DNA of 33,719 nucleotides from Bacillota bacterium (lineage in GTDB: Bacteria > Bacillota > Dethiobacteria > DTU022 > UBA8154). Numbering within the stretch: position 1 is the first letter of the stretch; the number at the start of each line of letters is the position of its first letter. The DNA is taken from NCBI GenBank assembly GCA_012728375.1, contig JAAYFF010000013.1, positions 1-33,719 of the forward strand. Direction: 5' to 3'. Under the pieces are notes generated by a model. It was not told the DNA's origin. It searched no databases and was given only the letters and a program-made list of their open reading frames with translations. The position numbers and the translations under genes are program-made. Positions 1-7,981 of this stretch are shown here, piece after piece.

Positions 1-311
1 ATATTCTCGCTATATCTTTTAATAACTATGTTTTTCGGTTGTTGACATTTTAAGATTAATTTTATGCATCGTTACTGATAAAATGCTGTTTTTCTAAATT
101 CGCGAGAATGTTAAATTATAATTTTTTGATTTTAGGGGTGCAAAAGATCAGTTAAATGCAGTTAAAATGGTCGATCCGACTATTTAAGATCCATATCTCC
201 CATCTAGAGAAAACCAATGATTATTTCATTTTTGGAAAGTTGCCCTGCAAAATAATTGCAAAACAGAAATCTTCCATTGCCGCATTATTTTCCCAAATCC
301 AGGACCAAATA
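1..311. other. Intergenic region, no gene recognised
   Basis: No convincing coding region is seen here. A plus-strand reading frame beginning near 156 runs into the antisense of tex and shows no family motif. The region is AT-rich. It contains an 8-bp inverted repeat (attctcgc at 3-10, gcgagaat at about 103-110) and an isolated TTGACA at 42-47 without a good -10 partner. It is simply the sequence downstream of tex. Confidence 0.5.
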
Positions 312-343
312 CGAAAGGCAGCTCCCTGCGGAACTGCCTTTCG
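312..343 (-). terminator. Hairpin downstream of tex
   Basis: A perfect 10-bp stem (cgaaaggcag at 312-321, ctgcctttcg at 334-343) with a 12-nt loop lies 13 bases beyond the tex stop codon. There is no strong U-tract on the minus strand, so it may be a weak terminator or a 3'-end stabilising hairpin. Confidence 0.5.
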
Positions 344-356
344 CGTAAACTTTCGT

Positions 357-2506
357 CTAGCCGTCCGGTTTCTTCATGGACAGCGATATCCTCTTTTTTT
401 CCGGACTCACGGATATAACCCTGACGCTGACAATATCTCCGGGTTTCACCACATCCAGGGGATGTTTGACGAAACGATCCGACATTTCAGAGATATGAAC
501 CAGCCCGTCCTCATGAACACCAATATCCACAAAAGCTCCAAAGTCCACTACGTTGCGGACAACGCCCTGGAGTTCCATACCTTCCTTTAAATCTTCAAGG
601 CGAAGAATCTCTTTTTTAAAAATAGGCCGGGGGAGATCATCCCGCGGGTCACGCCCCGGTTTTTTAAACTCCTCCAGAATATCCTTGATCGTCGGTTCAC
701 CAACCTTAAGGAGCGCGGCCAGCTCACTTATATCAGCCTCGGGAATAGCCTCCGCCCTTCCCAGGTCTTCGGGAGATATGCCCAGTATATTCATTAATTT
801 TTGGGCTGTTTCGTAGGACTCCGGATGAACGGCACTGCGATCGAAATAATTTTCAGCATCAGGGATGCGCAAAAAGCCGGCACATTTTTAAAGGTTGCCG
901 GACCCAGCTTGGGTACTTTAAGCAAATCGCTGCGGCTCCTAAAAGGGCCGTTTGCCTCCCGGTAAGCAAAAATGTTGGCGGCTACCGTCCTGTTAATTCC
1001 CGCCACGTGTTCTAGCAATGCCGGTGATGCTGTATTCAGGTCGACTCCGACCTCGTTAACGCACGATTCCACTACCCCATCCAAAGCTTCAGCCATTTTT
1101 TTCTGGTTTACATCGTGCTGATACTCTCCCACCCCAATGGAGCGGGGATCAATTTTTACCAGTTCAGCCATAGCATCCTGCAGGCGCCGCGCCAGGGATA
1201 CCGCGCTCCTTTCGGCCACATCCAGCTCCGGAAATTCCGCCTGCCCCAGCCTGGAAGCAGAATAAACGCTGGCACCGGCCTCATTGACAACCGTATAGGC
1301 CAGTTCTTGCGTATATGTTTCCAGCAGTTCGGCAATAAACATTTCTGTTTCCCTTCCCCCTGTTCCATTACCGATAGCGATGGCATTTAGGTTGTGCTTT
1401 TCAATTAAAGAAAGGACGACCTTCGCTGCCTTTTCTTTATCATTGCGGGGCGGGGTGGGAAAGATAACGGCCGTTTCCAGCAGTTTGCCTCTTTCATCAA
1501 CGCAGGCTATTTTACAACCGCTTCTCAATCCCGGGTCAATGGCCAGGATCCTTTTTCCTTTCACCGGAGGAACCATAAGCAGGCTGCGCAGGTTTTCTTT
1601 AAAAATTTTAAGGGCCTGCTCTTCCGCCTTTTGGGTGAGCAGGCTGCGGATTTCCCTTTCCAGAGCGGGAAAGAGCAGCCTTTTCCAGCTGTCTTTGATG
1701 GCTTCTTCAAGATGAAGCTTGGCCCTTTCATTAAAAAAACCTTTGATATATTGCCTTCTGATAAGTAAAAGAGCTTTTTCTTCCTCGAGCCGGATTTTAA
1801 CGGAAAGATGCCCCTCTTTTTCTCCCCTGTTCATGGCCAGAATACGGTGAGGCTGAGCTTTTCTGCACGGCTCGCAATAATCATAATACATTTCGTAGGT
1901 TCCATTTCCTGTTCCCCGACCGCTTGAGACAATAAACCCCTCTTTTAAAATGATCTCCCGCAACCCCCGGCGCAATCTGGGGTCCTCCGAGATCATTTCC
2001 GCGATAATATCCCTCGCGGCGTGCAGGGCATCACCGGAAGTCATTACATCTTTTTCCGTATTGAGATAATTCGCCGCTTCCCCGTCCGGATCTTTCTCCC
2101 CTTTGAGAATAAGACGGGCAAGGGGTTCCAGGCCTTTGTCCCTGGCTATAGAGGCGCGGGTTCTTTTTTTAGGCCTGAAAGGACGGTAAAGGTCTTCCAG
2201 GTCCGTTACATTAAGAGCCTTTTGGATAGCATTCTCCAGCTCCGGTGTCAGGACGCCCTGCTCCCCCAAAAGCCGCCGGATATCTGTGCGGCGGCTCTCC
2301 AGGTTACGGTTCAATGTAAGCTTTTCCGCCAGGAGCCTAAGTTGTCCGTCTGTCATGCCTCCCGATACTTCTTTGCGGTAGCGGGCAATAAACGGTATCG
2401 TATTCCCTTCGTCAAGCAGGGCAACTACCCTGGAAACATGCCCGGGGTCCAAATTCAATTCTTTGGCAATACGAAGGTTTATCAGTTCCTCATTCTTGTT
2501 ATTCAT
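357..2506 (-). pseudogene. tex: Tex family S1 RNA-binding protein, frameshifted
   Basis: Tex is a cytoplasmic nucleic-acid-binding protein of about 720 residues linked to transcription. The sequence here aligns over the whole family length but in two frames. The first 560 or so residues (from ATG 2506) carry the N-terminal helical region, the YqgF/RNase H-like core (AIDPGLRSGCK) and the helix-hairpin-helix region (VDLNTASPALLEHVAGI, then KLGPATFK). The last 170 residues carry the RIPDAENYFDRSAVHPESY segment and a C-terminal S1 domain (GVVRNVVDFGAFVDIGVH). One base is missing in the T-run at 885-889 (A5 in the gene; A6 would restore F-K-K-C-A-G-F-L). Upstream of the shift the first frame runs on with non-Tex residues to a stop near 794. 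Everything else is intact, so this is either a very recent pseudogene, a homopolymer sequencing error, or a programmed-slip candidate. The start has only a weak SD (taaggt, 11 nt upstream). Confidence 0.93.
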
Positions 2507-2764
2507 ATCATTACTATACCTTACTGCAAAAATAGCCTCAATAGATTTGTAAAATAAAATTCTTTGATAGCATAATTAAATCAAATCGAAAGGCCCTGCC
2601 TAAACTCGAGTATTTTTCGCCATATGGAAGGATACAGCCCGACTGTTAAGTATTCCCCTGGTAAGGATACTGTTTCTTTTAAGATAGCAATTATAGAGAG
2701 TATATACTTCTTCTCGCTGCTTGGTGAAGCTGTATTTTTATGGTAACATAATAATGAAGGAAAT
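2507..2764. other. Intergenic region between tex and ablA
   Basis: AT-rich gap between two divergently oriented genes. A minus-strand reading frame of about 70 codons (2581-2802) exists, but it overlaps the hairpin at 2765-2797, lacks a recognisable family and has no clear SD, so it is not called. Promoters for tex and ablA presumably lie here, but no consensus pair was convincing. Confidence 0.4.
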
Positions 2765-2797
2765 AAAAAACAGTCCAAAAATAGGACTGTTTTTTTG
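2765..2797. terminator. Bidirectional-looking intrinsic terminator upstream of ablA
   Basis: The stem aaaaaacagtcc (2765-2776) pairs with ggactgtttttt (2784-2795) across a 7-nt loop, with T-tracts on both strands. It sits only about 15 bases before the ablA ribosome binding site. It may end upstream transcription or act as a leader attenuator for ablA-ablB. Confidence 0.65.
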
Positions 2798-2872
2798 CAC
2801 ACAATGGTCTTGGGAGGTTAAGAACAATCAGAAGTTACAAGAAAATCGGTTTGTGGAAAGATGTAAGCGAAA

Positions 2873-3994
2873 ATGACTGGAATAGCTGGCGCTGGCAATT
2901 GCGCCACGCTCATGAATCCGTTGGATTCCACTTGCCCGGTGCGCAAACAAGCGGTGCCAGTTTCTCAGGAACTGCTGAGGTCAAAGCATGATATGGAGGA
3001 CCCACTTGATGAAGAAGAGGACTCACCGGTACCCGGCATTACCCATCGCTACCATGACAGGGTATTATTTCTGGTTACGGATCAATGCAGTATGTATTGT
3101 CGTCACTGTACCCGAAGAAGATGGGCGGGAAGCACGAACAGGCATTTACCCCAAAAGTGGGTGGACAATGCCCTGGAATATATTCGCAACACTCCTCAGG
3201 TTCGGGATGTACTGATATCCGGAGGGGATCCCTTCTGCCTTAACGAAAACAAATTGGAATATATTCTCCATAATTTAAAACGTATCAAACATGTAGAAGT
3301 GATTCGCATCGGCACCAGAACTCCGGTGGTTTTGCCCCAGCGGATTACCGGAGACCTTGTCGGGATGTTGAAAAAATACCATCCCCTCTGGATAAATACT
3401 CATTTCAATCACCCAAATGAAATAACACCGGAAGCCGTTAACGCTTGCGCCAGGCTGGTGGATGCCGGGATACCCCTGGGTAATCAGAGTGTGCTTTTAA
3501 AAGGTGTAAACGACTGCCCTATTATTATGAAAAAACTTCTGCACAAACTTGTTCAAATGCGTGTAAGACCTTATTACTTGTATCAGTGTGATCTTTCTGA
3601 AGGAATAGAGCACTTCCGCACGTCTGTTTCCAGGGGAATAGAAATAATGGAGCTGCTGCGCGGACATACATCAGGCTTCGCAGTACCCACATATGTAATT
3701 GACGCTCCGGGTGGAGGAGGCAAAATCCCCATAAGCCCTCAATACCTCATTTCCCAATCCCAGGATAAGGTTATCCTGCGCAATTATGAAGGTGTTATTA
3801 CAACTTACAGCGAACCGCAGGATAAAATCAGTGAATGTATGACGTCATGCAGGCTTTGCGACGAACAAGACTGCAAAGAACAGGCCGGTCTAGGCAGGTT
3901 AATTAACGATGAAACACTGAGCCTTATCCCGGAAAACAACTTGCGTGTTCAGCGCAGAAAACAGTTCGCGGAGGTGGTAAACGAATCAGCATGA
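2873..3994 (+). CDS. ablA: Lysine 2,3-aminomutase, N-terminal deletion and frameshift
   Basis: Radical-SAM/PLP enzyme that converts L-lysine to L-beta-lysine, here the first step to the osmolyte N-epsilon-acetyl-beta-lysine. The open frame (373 residues) has the radical-SAM cluster motif CSMYCRHC, the long KamA signature [16 protein letters not shown], the PLP-lysine loop APGGGGK, and C-terminal zinc-type cysteines. Family members are about 410-420 residues. The true N-terminus is visible in another frame: from an ATC at 2827-2829, placed 9 nt after GGAGG, the sequence reads [20 protein letters not shown], then WRWQLRH near 2910. There it collides out of frame with ATLMNPLD. About 37 residues of the usual N-terminal helical region are missing. 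The 2873 ATG used here lacks a good SD. The gene overlaps ablB by ATGA. I regard it as probably inactive or decaying; a truncated active enzyme is less likely. Confidence 0.88.
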   Translation: MTGIAGAGNCATLMNPLDSTCPVRKQAVPVSQELLRSKHDMEDPLDEEEDSPVPGITHRYHDRVLFLVTDQCSMYCRHCTRRRWAGSTNRHLPQKWVDNALEYIRNTPQVRDVLISGGDPFCLNENKLEYILHNLKRIKHVEVIRIGTRTPVVLPQRITGDLVGMLKKYHPLWINTHFNHPNEITPEAVNACARLVDAGIPLGNQSVLLKGVNDCPIIMKKLLHKLVQMRVRPYYLYQCDLSEGIEHFRTSVSRGIEIMELLRGHTSGFAVPTYVIDAPGGGGKIPISPQYLISQSQDKVILRNYEGVITTYSEPQDKISECMTSCRLCDEQDCKEQAGLGRLINDETLSLIPENNLRVQRRKQFAEVVNESA

Positions 3995-4890
3995 GCGCCT
4001 GCAAAAAGTATTATTTGCCAAAAAGGCTCCAATATGACCAGTTACTTTTTTCCGAGCAAGACCCTGAAAATAATGCTAAAATTTTGCTGGATTTTTATAA
4101 TAAAAGGCTTAAATTATTGGAATATAATAGCCTAAACTTGGCTGGTCTGGATAACCTTCTTTTAAAGACAGCCATGAAACATAATTTGGAAAAGGTACTG
4201 ATAACTGCCAGCGTGGACGACTGGGAAAATTTTTTGTCGCAGGGTTACGTTTTGGAATGCCTGAACAAATTTTATTTCAGCGGAAAACCCGGTTTCCACA
4301 TGTCAAAGTTTTTGTCTGCGTCCAGGCGACAAAGCAGCAATCCAGCAGAAGCGGACCGGATTTTGCAAATGGTATTGCAAAAAAGTGTTACAATCCCGCA
4401 TGCACTGCCGGAAGGATATACAGTGCGTCCGTGCCGCGATGAAGATATCCCGGCAATGGTGCAGCTTTTTACCCGGGTGTTTTCCACATATCCCAGTCCT
4501 GTTTATGATCCGGCTTATTTATTCCAGACTACGCATACAAACAGCTATTATTTACTGCTTATCAATGATCGTAAACAGATTGTCAGTATCATCTCAGCTG
4601 AAATAAATAAACGCTATAGCAATGCGGAAGTGACTGATTGTTCAACTTTACCTGAATACAGGGGCAAAGGTTTTATGTCCGCCTTGCTGGCAGCCTTAGA
4701 AAAAGAGATAAAGAAAAGGGGAATTACAAACCTCTACAGCATAGCCAGGGCGACTTCTCCAGGCATTAACACTGTATTACGACGGCATGATTACACTTAT
4801 GGCGGCAGGTTTATTAAAAACTGCAATATCAGTGGAGGCTTTGAAGATATGAACCTTTGGTTTAAGCAACTAAATCATTGGCAGTATTGA
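3991..4890 (+). CDS. ablB: Beta-lysine N6-acetyltransferase
   Basis: GNAT-fold acetyltransferase (299 residues) that acetylates beta-lysine to N-epsilon-acetyl-beta-lysine, a compatible solute. The N-terminal half is typical of AblB ([20 protein letters not shown] region). The C-terminal GNAT domain runs from about residue 140 ([18 protein letters not shown]) and includes the acetyl-CoA-binding stretch [18 protein letters not shown] and the later [15 protein letters not shown]. The start codon overlaps the ablA stop (ATGA), the usual ablA-ablB coupling. It is intact although its partner ablA is damaged, so if ablA is dead it has no local substrate supply. Confidence 0.9.
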   Translation: MSACKKYYLPKRLQYDQLLFSEQDPENNAKILLDFYNKRLKLLEYNSLNLAGLDNLLLKTAMKHNLEKVLITASVDDWENFLSQGYVLECLNKFYFSGKPGFHMSKFLSASRRQSSNPAEADRILQMVLQKSVTIPHALPEGYTVRPCRDEDIPAMVQLFTRVFSTYPSPVYDPAYLFQTTHTNSYYLLLINDRKQIVSIISAEINKRYSNAEVTDCSTLPEYRGKGFMSALLAALEKEIKKRGITNLYSIARATSPGINTVLRRHDYTYGGRFIKNCNISGGFEDMNLWFKQLNHWQY

Positions 4891-4987
4891 CCTCCATAGC
4901 AGAAAATTGTTATAATTGCTTCATCAACAATTAGAAATATTTAACGCAAACAATGAAGCATTAACGCGCCATAAGGAGAAATTATAG

Positions 4988-5569
4988 ATGAAAATAGCGG
5001 TAATTATCACAGATATGGTTGAAGATTTTATAAGGATGGACAGGCCTTTGCCTGTTGGAGAAGAAGGCTTTAAAATTATTCCCAAACTGCAAAAATTAAT
5101 AGGAATTTGCCGTAAAAAGTCTATACCGGTTATCTTTGCCAACGATGCTCTCATGCCGAATGATTTCCTGTTTAAATCCCGCATGAAGCCTCACGGAATT
5201 AGAGGAACAGCCGGAGTACAGATAATTGACGAACTAAAGCCGCAGGACTCCGATCTGATCATACAGAAAAGACGTCTTAGTGCCTTTTTTAAGACAGACC
5301 TTGACATTACCCTCAGGGAGTAGAAAATTGACACAATCGTCCTGGGAGGTGTGGCTACCGAGGCCTGCGTTTTGTCAAGCGCATATGACGGTATTTCTCA
5401 TGATTTCAAGGCAATTGTGCTTGAAGATTGCTGTGCATCACGTTTCAGGCAAACTCACGAACATATCATCGCGGTATTGAAGGTAAGCCCGCTCTATCCT
5501 CTGCTCAGGGTGATGACCCTGGCTGAACTTGTTAACTCTTTGCATAAAGAAGATGTACAAGGAGAATAA
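4988..5569 (+). pseudogene. Isochorismatase-family cysteine hydrolase, in-frame amber stop
   Basis: Cysteine hydrolase of the isochorismatase/nicotinamidase superfamily, about 190 residues if read through. The putative catalytic triad is visible: Asp9 (IITDMVEDF), Lys94 (LIIQKRRLSAF) and Cys127 (GGVATEACVLSSAYDG). A TAG codon at 5321-5323 interrupts it in the same frame, between the Lys and Cys strands, so neither half keeps all three residues. The two parts join without a frame change, which points to a nonsense mutation. TAG ends other genes nearby (DUF4321 at 5822-5824, tex), so reassignment is unlikely. A good SD (AAGGAG) precedes the ATG. The exact substrate cannot be told from sequence. 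It lies 6 bp upstream of the DUF4321 gene, probably in one operon. Confidence 0.85.
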
Positions 5570-5575
5570 ACCCGG

Positions 5576-5824
5576 ATGGCAAAGGTACCCAGAAATACGT
5601 GGATCTTAATTCTACTTCTTGTTGTCGGGAGCATGTTCGGAACGCTGCTGGGAAACTTATTAAAAGATATTTTCCCTTTTCTTTACTACAGCCAGACCAT
5701 TGGTTTAAATCCGGCTACAATAGACCTGGGGGCGTTAACCGTCACCCTGGGCTTGAATTTAAAAGTAAACATTGCCACCATCATCGGCTTTTTTATCGCC
5801 CTTTTTATCTATATCAGGCTTTAG
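5576..5824 (+). CDS. DUF4321 small membrane protein
   Basis: An 82-residue hydrophobic protein matching the DUF4321 pattern common in Clostridia: a short basic N-terminus (MAKVPRNTW), a first membrane segment (ILILLLVVGSMFGTLLGNLL), a middle with PATIDLGALTVTLGLNLKVN, and a second membrane segment at the C-terminus (TIIGFFIALFIYIRL). Function is unknown. In other Clostridia it often sits near cell-shape or division genes, but none is present here. The SD (GGAG) overlaps the end of the preceding hydrolase gene, which suggests cotranscription. Confidence 0.8.
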   Translation: MAKVPRNTWILILLLVVGSMFGTLLGNLLKDIFPFLYYSQTIGLNPATIDLGALTVTLGLNLKVNIATIIGFFIALFIYIRL

Positions 5825-6007
5825 TAAATCTACAAATATTTGCAGTGCTTTACTTTTAATCTCACACAACTTCATAAACTACATTTCAGGCGAAGTGTTA
5901 GCTGACGCTATCAAAAAAATTTGTAAACTTTTAAATTTTTTTAGAGGAATTATCTGTTTTTTGTAGAAAAATTTAACATACTGTTATAAAGCGAGTGATT
6001 CAAGGAT

Positions 6008-6478
6008 ATGAAGCTCCCCCTTCTTCAGTGGCTGCTGCAAGGCATCCCGGAATGCCTTGCCCTTGTTTATCTGGCAACTGTGCTGGCAGTGCAAAAACCG
6101 GAAACGGGTAAGATAATCTTTATGGGCATTATTGATGCAGTAATAATTTACCTTATCCGCCTGCTGCCGCTCACCTTTGGAGTACATACAATTCTGCAAA
6201 TACTTGTCATAGCCTTTCTGCTTTATCTCCTTTTTAAAGTAACCTTCGGCAAGAGCCTCTTTTCCGCTCTGATCGCTATTGTCACTCTGTCTGTTTCGGA
6301 AATGATATTTTTTACCCTTTTTATGGCGCTTGTAGACCTCTCCTTTGAGAAGTTTTCGAAAAATATTTTTTTATATATTCTCGGCGGCTGGCCCCACGTT
6401 ATCCTGCTGTTCATCCTCGCCCTGACTATAAACAGAAAACAGCAAAAAACTAGTGCTCTCAAGAAGACTTTTTTTTAA
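6008..6478 (+). CDS. Receptor-like integral membrane protein, copy 1
   Basis: A 156-residue protein with about five hydrophobic segments and no soluble domain. It shares motifs with the next gene across its whole length: LLQGIPE near the N-terminus, IRLLP-x-x-FGVH in the middle, and GGWP-x-x-ILLF-x-LALTINR at the end. I infer from memory of related genomes that this fold resembles the N-terminal membrane sensor half of AgrC-like GHKL kinases in Peptococcaceae, here without any histidine kinase. It ends shortly after the last membrane segment with a Lys-rich tail. Its position upstream of agrB and agrD fits a role in peptide sensing, export or immunity, but function is not established. The SD is weak (GAGTGA/AAGGA just before ATG). 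Confidence 0.75.
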   Translation: MKLPLLQWLLQGIPECLALVYLATVLAVQKPETGKIIFMGIIDAVIIYLIRLLPLTFGVHTILQILVIAFLLYLLFKVTFGKSLFSALIAIVTLSVSEMIFFTLFMALVDLSFEKFSKNIFLYILGGWPHVILLFILALTINRKQQKTSALKKTFF

Positions 6479-6712
6479 AATCCTCGCCCTTGCAGCTAAG
6501 CGCTGCCTTTCCCACTTTCTCTTTTTTTGCACCTCCTAAGACCTAAGATGCGGTTTCCTAAAACCATTTTATAAACTCTTTTTCCCTGAAATATTTTTTA
6601 AAAATTTACTCTTCTTTATAATTTTTATTTGTTTAGGAAGGATTATCCAGTTTTATGTCGAAGAAGCTTTTATATCAGCAACATGTTACCAAAAATGGAG
6701 TGACTCGAAAAT

Positions 6713-7180
6713 ATGAAACTTCCATTTCTCTTATGGCTGTTGCAAGGCATACCGGAAAGCCTCGGCCTTGTCACACTGGCGATGGCGCTCTTGAGGGAAA
6801 AACCCGCGATCCGCAAAATACTCCCCCTTGGCGTGATTCATGCAGTGATCATGTATGGCATCCGCCTTTTACCCCTTGTCTTTGGAGTGCACTCCATTTT
6901 TTCAATGTTTGTGATTGCAATCCTGCTTAATCTGTTTTTAAAAACTCACTTTAGCAGGAGCCTGCTCTCTGCTCTGATCGTCATAATTGCCCTCGGTGCC
7001 GCTGAAACCGTTTTTGTTACTCTCATACTTTCTTTAACAAACCTTTCTTATGAGCAGTATGCTGAGAATATGTTTTTATACATTGTTGGCGGCTGGCCGC
7101 AGGTTATCCTGCTTTTCTTCCTCGCCCTGACCATAAACAGATGGCAGGACAAACGCCGCAACTTGAAAGAGGATGCCTGA
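6713..7180 (+). CDS. Receptor-like integral membrane protein, copy 2
   Basis: A 155-residue paralogue of the protein at 6008-6478. It has the same length and membrane topology, with matching MKLPFLLWLLQGIPE start, GIRLLPLVFGVHSI centre and IVGGWPQVILLFFLALTINR end. Even the sequence before the start is alike (gagtga-c/t-tc 8-16 nt before each ATG), so the pair looks like a tandem gene duplication that has since diverged. The stop overlaps the agrB start by one base (TGATG), so this copy is translationally coupled to agrB. No kinase or response-regulator domain is attached. Proposed role, as inference only: receptor, accessory or immunity component for the autoinducer made by the next genes. 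Confidence 0.78.
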   Translation: MKLPFLLWLLQGIPESLGLVTLAMALLREKPAIRKILPLGVIHAVIMYGIRLLPLVFGVHSIFSMFVIAILLNLFLKTHFSRSLLSALIVIIALGAAETVFVTLILSLTNLSYEQYAENMFLYIVGGWPQVILLFFLALTINRWQDKRRNLKEDA

Positions 7181-7827
7181 TGACGAGATATCTAGGGGAG
7201 GGAATCGCCCGACATTTGGGCCGAGCAACAGGGCTCAACGCGGAAGACATGGAGGTGGTGGCCTATGGCTTGGAGTACCTCCTCTCCGCGGGGCTGGGGA
7301 TTTTACTTACGCTTTTAGCTGCCTTTTTGCTGGGGCTTTTGCCGGAAACTCTAGCCTTGCTTGCCTGCTGGATCCTTGTGCGCCGCCTGGCCGGGGGAGC
7401 GCACTGCTCCACCCTCTGGCGCTGCGCAGCCGGCAGCTGTTTCTCTGCAATTGCAGCAGTTCTCATATCACTCTTTGCTGCGAAGAGTGTGCCTGTATAC
7501 CTCTGGGCAGGTGCGGCAACAATTTGGGCTCTTTGGGCCACCTGGAGGTGGGCGCCGAACAACAGCAAAAAACCGGTGCGGGATCCGGTCAGGCGTAAGC
7601 TTCTGCGCCGCCGGGCTTTGATGGTTGAACTTTTCCTGGGCGTGGCCTTCCTTCTTCTCTCCCTGAACAACAGCGAAATGCTGCGGAAAATGGCTGCCGC
7701 AGGTGGAGGCGGGATCGCCTCAGCCGCGCTGATGATCTCCCCGGCAGGTCTTTTCATTGTAAATAAATTTGATAATTTTTGCAATTTTTTACTAACTTTA
7801 TTTAACAAGGAGGTGAAAATGCAATGA
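7180..7827 (+). CDS. agrB: AgrB-type autoinducer-processing membrane protease
   Basis: Polytopic membrane cysteine endopeptidase that trims the C-terminus of an AgrD precursor and forms the thiolactone. The signature is RRLAGGAHCSTLWRC: the catalytic pair is His75 and Cys82 (H-x6-C, equivalent to His77/Cys84 of Staphylococcus aureus AgrB). Hydrophobic segments flank this site on both sides. The start at 7180 (SD-like gaaagagg 7-9 nt upstream, TGATG overlap with the previous gene) is preferred to an in-frame ATG at 7141, which lies inside that gene. The C-terminal end (NKEVKMQ) overlaps the agrD start by ATGA, and the strong agrD SD (AAGGAGGTG) lies within its last codons. The protein is 215 residues, within the normal AgrB range. 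Confidence 0.93.
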   Translation: MTRYLGEGIARHLGRATGLNAEDMEVVAYGLEYLLSAGLGILLTLLAAFLLGLLPETLALLACWILVRRLAGGAHCSTLWRCAAGSCFSAIAAVLISLFAAKSVPVYLWAGAATIWALWATWRWAPNNSKKPVRDPVRRKLLRRRALMVELFLGVAFLLLSLNNSEMLRKMAAAGGGGIASAALMISPAGLFIVNKFDNFCNFLLTLFNKEVKMQ

Positions 7828-7958
7828 AAAGAACCCTTATCTGGTTGGCCGGAGTCGCGGTCATGTTGCTGACCATGATCGCCTCTGTCGGAGCGGCCTC
7901 TGCCTGTTCTTGGATGTATTATGAACCAGAGGTGCCGGCAAAACTGCGCGGAGAGTAA
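7824..7958 (+). CDS. agrD: AgrD-type cyclic lactone autoinducer precursor peptide
   Basis: A 44-residue peptide starting MKRTLIWLAGVAVML. It has a hydrophobic or amphipathic leader (residues 1-27), then Cys28-Ser-Trp-Met-Tyr-Tyr-Glu-Pro-Glu-Val-Pro, ending AKLRGE. This matches the cyclic-lactone autoinducer family pattern of a Cys followed some residues later by an aromatic or Q/E-P-E-x-P recognition tail. By analogy with the S. aureus AgrD tail (DEPKTP), the predicted cleavage lies after Tyr32, giving a five-residue ring CSWMY closed on Cys28; this is inference. The gene overlaps the agrB stop (ATGA) and has a near-perfect SD (AAGGAGGTG, 7 nt from ATG). It is followed after 23 nt, with no terminator, by the GGDEF/HD-GYP gene. 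Confidence 0.9.
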   Translation: MKRTLIWLAGVAVMLLTMIASVGAASACSWMYYEPEVPAKLRGE

Positions 7959-7981
7959 GAAAACGTTGAGGAGTTGTGGGG

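Noticed and set aside
156-590. Plus-strand ORF of 144 codons
   Set aside because: Mostly antisense to the tex S1 domain, no SD and no family motif.
2581-2802. Minus-strand ORF of 73 codons between tex and ablA
   Set aside because: Overlaps a clear hairpin, has no convincing SD and no recognisable family; composition is that of AT-rich spacer.
5321-5323. TAG as a pyrrolysine codon in the isochorismatase-family gene
   Set aside because: TAG serves as a normal stop for neighbouring genes and this family has no known pyrrolysine members; a nonsense mutation is simpler.
6655-6930. Plus-strand ORF beginning MSKKLLYQQH with an SD-like aggaagg upstream
   Set aside because: After about 20 codons it is an out-of-frame shadow of the second receptor-like gene and the SD is about 14 nt away.
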